From assembly GCA_916613615.1 (NCBI GenBank), contig OU744730.1, positions 35,077,315-35,141,314 on the forward strand: 64,000 nt of DNA. The letters run 5' to 3'. Position numbers and translations under genes: made by a program. Origin of the DNA: Steromphala cineraria. Its lineage: Eukaryota > Mollusca > Gastropoda > Trochida > Trochidae. The notes below the pieces were generated by a model, which had not been told where the DNA came from, ran no database searches, and saw nothing but the letters and a program-made list of their open reading frames with translations. Position 1 is the first letter of the stretch. Each line of letters begins with the position of its first letter. Below are positions 63,395-64,000 of the stretch, piece by piece.

Positions 63395-64000
63395 GATATA
63401 TTGGCGCATGGTGCTGGTGACTCTGTGATGGTACCGGTGTGGTGCTAGGTACAGTAGCAGACAGCAGCACATACTAGCTGCACGACTCTGTGGTGGTACC
63501 GGTGTGGTGCCAGGTCCAGTAGCAGACAACAGCACGGACTATTTGCAGGATATATTGGCGCATGGTGCTGATGACTCTGTGGTGGTACCGGTGTGGTGCC
63601 AGATCCAGTAGCAGACAACAGCACAGACTATTTGCACGATATATTGGCGCATGGTGCTTGTGACTCTGTGGTGGTACCGGTGTGGTGCTAGGTCCAGTAG
63701 CAGACAGCAGCACATACTAGCTGCACGACTCTGTGGTGGTACCGGTGTGGTGCCAGGTCCAGTAGCAGACAACAGCACAGACTATTTGCACGATATATTG
63801 GCGCATGGTGCTTGTGACTCTGTGGTGGTACCGGTGTGGTGCTAGGTCCAGTAGCAGACAGCAGCACATACTAGCTGCACGACTCTGTGGTGGTACCGGT
63901 GTGGTGCCAGGTCCAGTAGCAGACAACAGCACGGACTATTTGCAGGATATATTGGCGCATGGTGCTGATGACTCTGTGGTGGTACCGGTGTGGTGCCAGG
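63395..64000 (+). repeat. Two-level satellite: alternating 65- and 89-bp units
   Basis: The anchor 'CTCTGTGGTGGTACCGGTGT' (first copy GATGG) recurs at 63421, 63486, 63575, 63664, 63729, 63818, 63883 and 63972, giving intervals of 65, 89, 89, 65, 89, 65 and 89. Long units contain 'GATATATTGGCGCATGGTGC'; short ones have 'ATACTAGCTGCACGA' instead. The 65+89 pair makes a 154-bp composite repeat. Copies are almost identical and the array continues past the window. Open frames on both strands are by-products of a stop-poor repeat. Confidence 0.95.

Noticed and set aside
63341..63932. Several overlapping minus- and plus-strand frames of 60-80 codons at the right end
   Set aside because: They fall within the 65/89-bp satellite. 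The repeat simply lacks stops, and the reading frame changes from unit to unit.

Overview
The window looks like AT-rich chromosomal DNA of an invertebrate animal. The best guess is a lophotrochozoan, most probably a bivalve mollusc. That rests on the repeat fauna: Mag/K02A2.6-like Gypsy elements, tyrosine-recombinase (DIRS) elements, a Penelope-like GIY-YIG remnant, L1/Tx1-like and CR1-like LINEs, tRNA-headed SINEs, many TIR elements, and arrays rich in 'AGGTCA'. The species call is inference, not proof. There is no bacterial gene organisation.

Layout. 1-7.8 kb: endonuclease end of an L1-like ORF2, a 156-bp tandem array, a duplicated AT-rich block, an L1-like ORF1 broken by one frameshift, a Penelope-like remnant and a CR1-like 3' tail. 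8.6-13.4 kb: a complete, young Gypsy element (Gypsy-1) with 170-bp LTRs and a 5-bp target duplication. 13.9-18 kb: tandem repeats, a tRNA-derived SINE head, small TIR elements and insertions. 18.1-25.7 kb: a decayed DIRS element with nested repeats, a 2.8-kb TIR element, and a hairpin-ended family loaded with nuclear-receptor half-sites, followed by a 145-bp palindrome. 26-36 kb: a second palindrome, a foldback interrupted by a SINE, and a 2.7-kb MULE-like element inserted into a smaller TIR element whose empty counterpart lies 3 kb away. 37.2-41.9 kb: an older, decayed Gypsy element (Gypsy-2). 43-46 kb: L1-like ORF2 C-terminus, another hairpin-ended element, and an 895-bp hAT-type element with perfect 8-bp target duplications.

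47.3-58.1 kb holds the only host gene I can support. It has three exons on the + strand with GT/AG junctions and matching phases, encoding a 170-residue basic, coiled-coil-prone protein that I do not recognise. Intron 1 carries a CR1 copy and short tandem arrays. Intron 2 carries a structurally complete DIRS element with inverted terminal repeats and an internal complementary region, inserted in a TGATGG-type simple repeat. 58.2-64 kb is AT-rich intergenic sequence with degenerate arrays, ending in a two-level satellite (65 + 89 bp) that runs off the window.

Almost all other long reading frames belong to mobile elements, and most are broken. The value of the window is a readable record of nested insertions, plus three palindromes with a shared centre and a repeat family that could spread nuclear-receptor sites.
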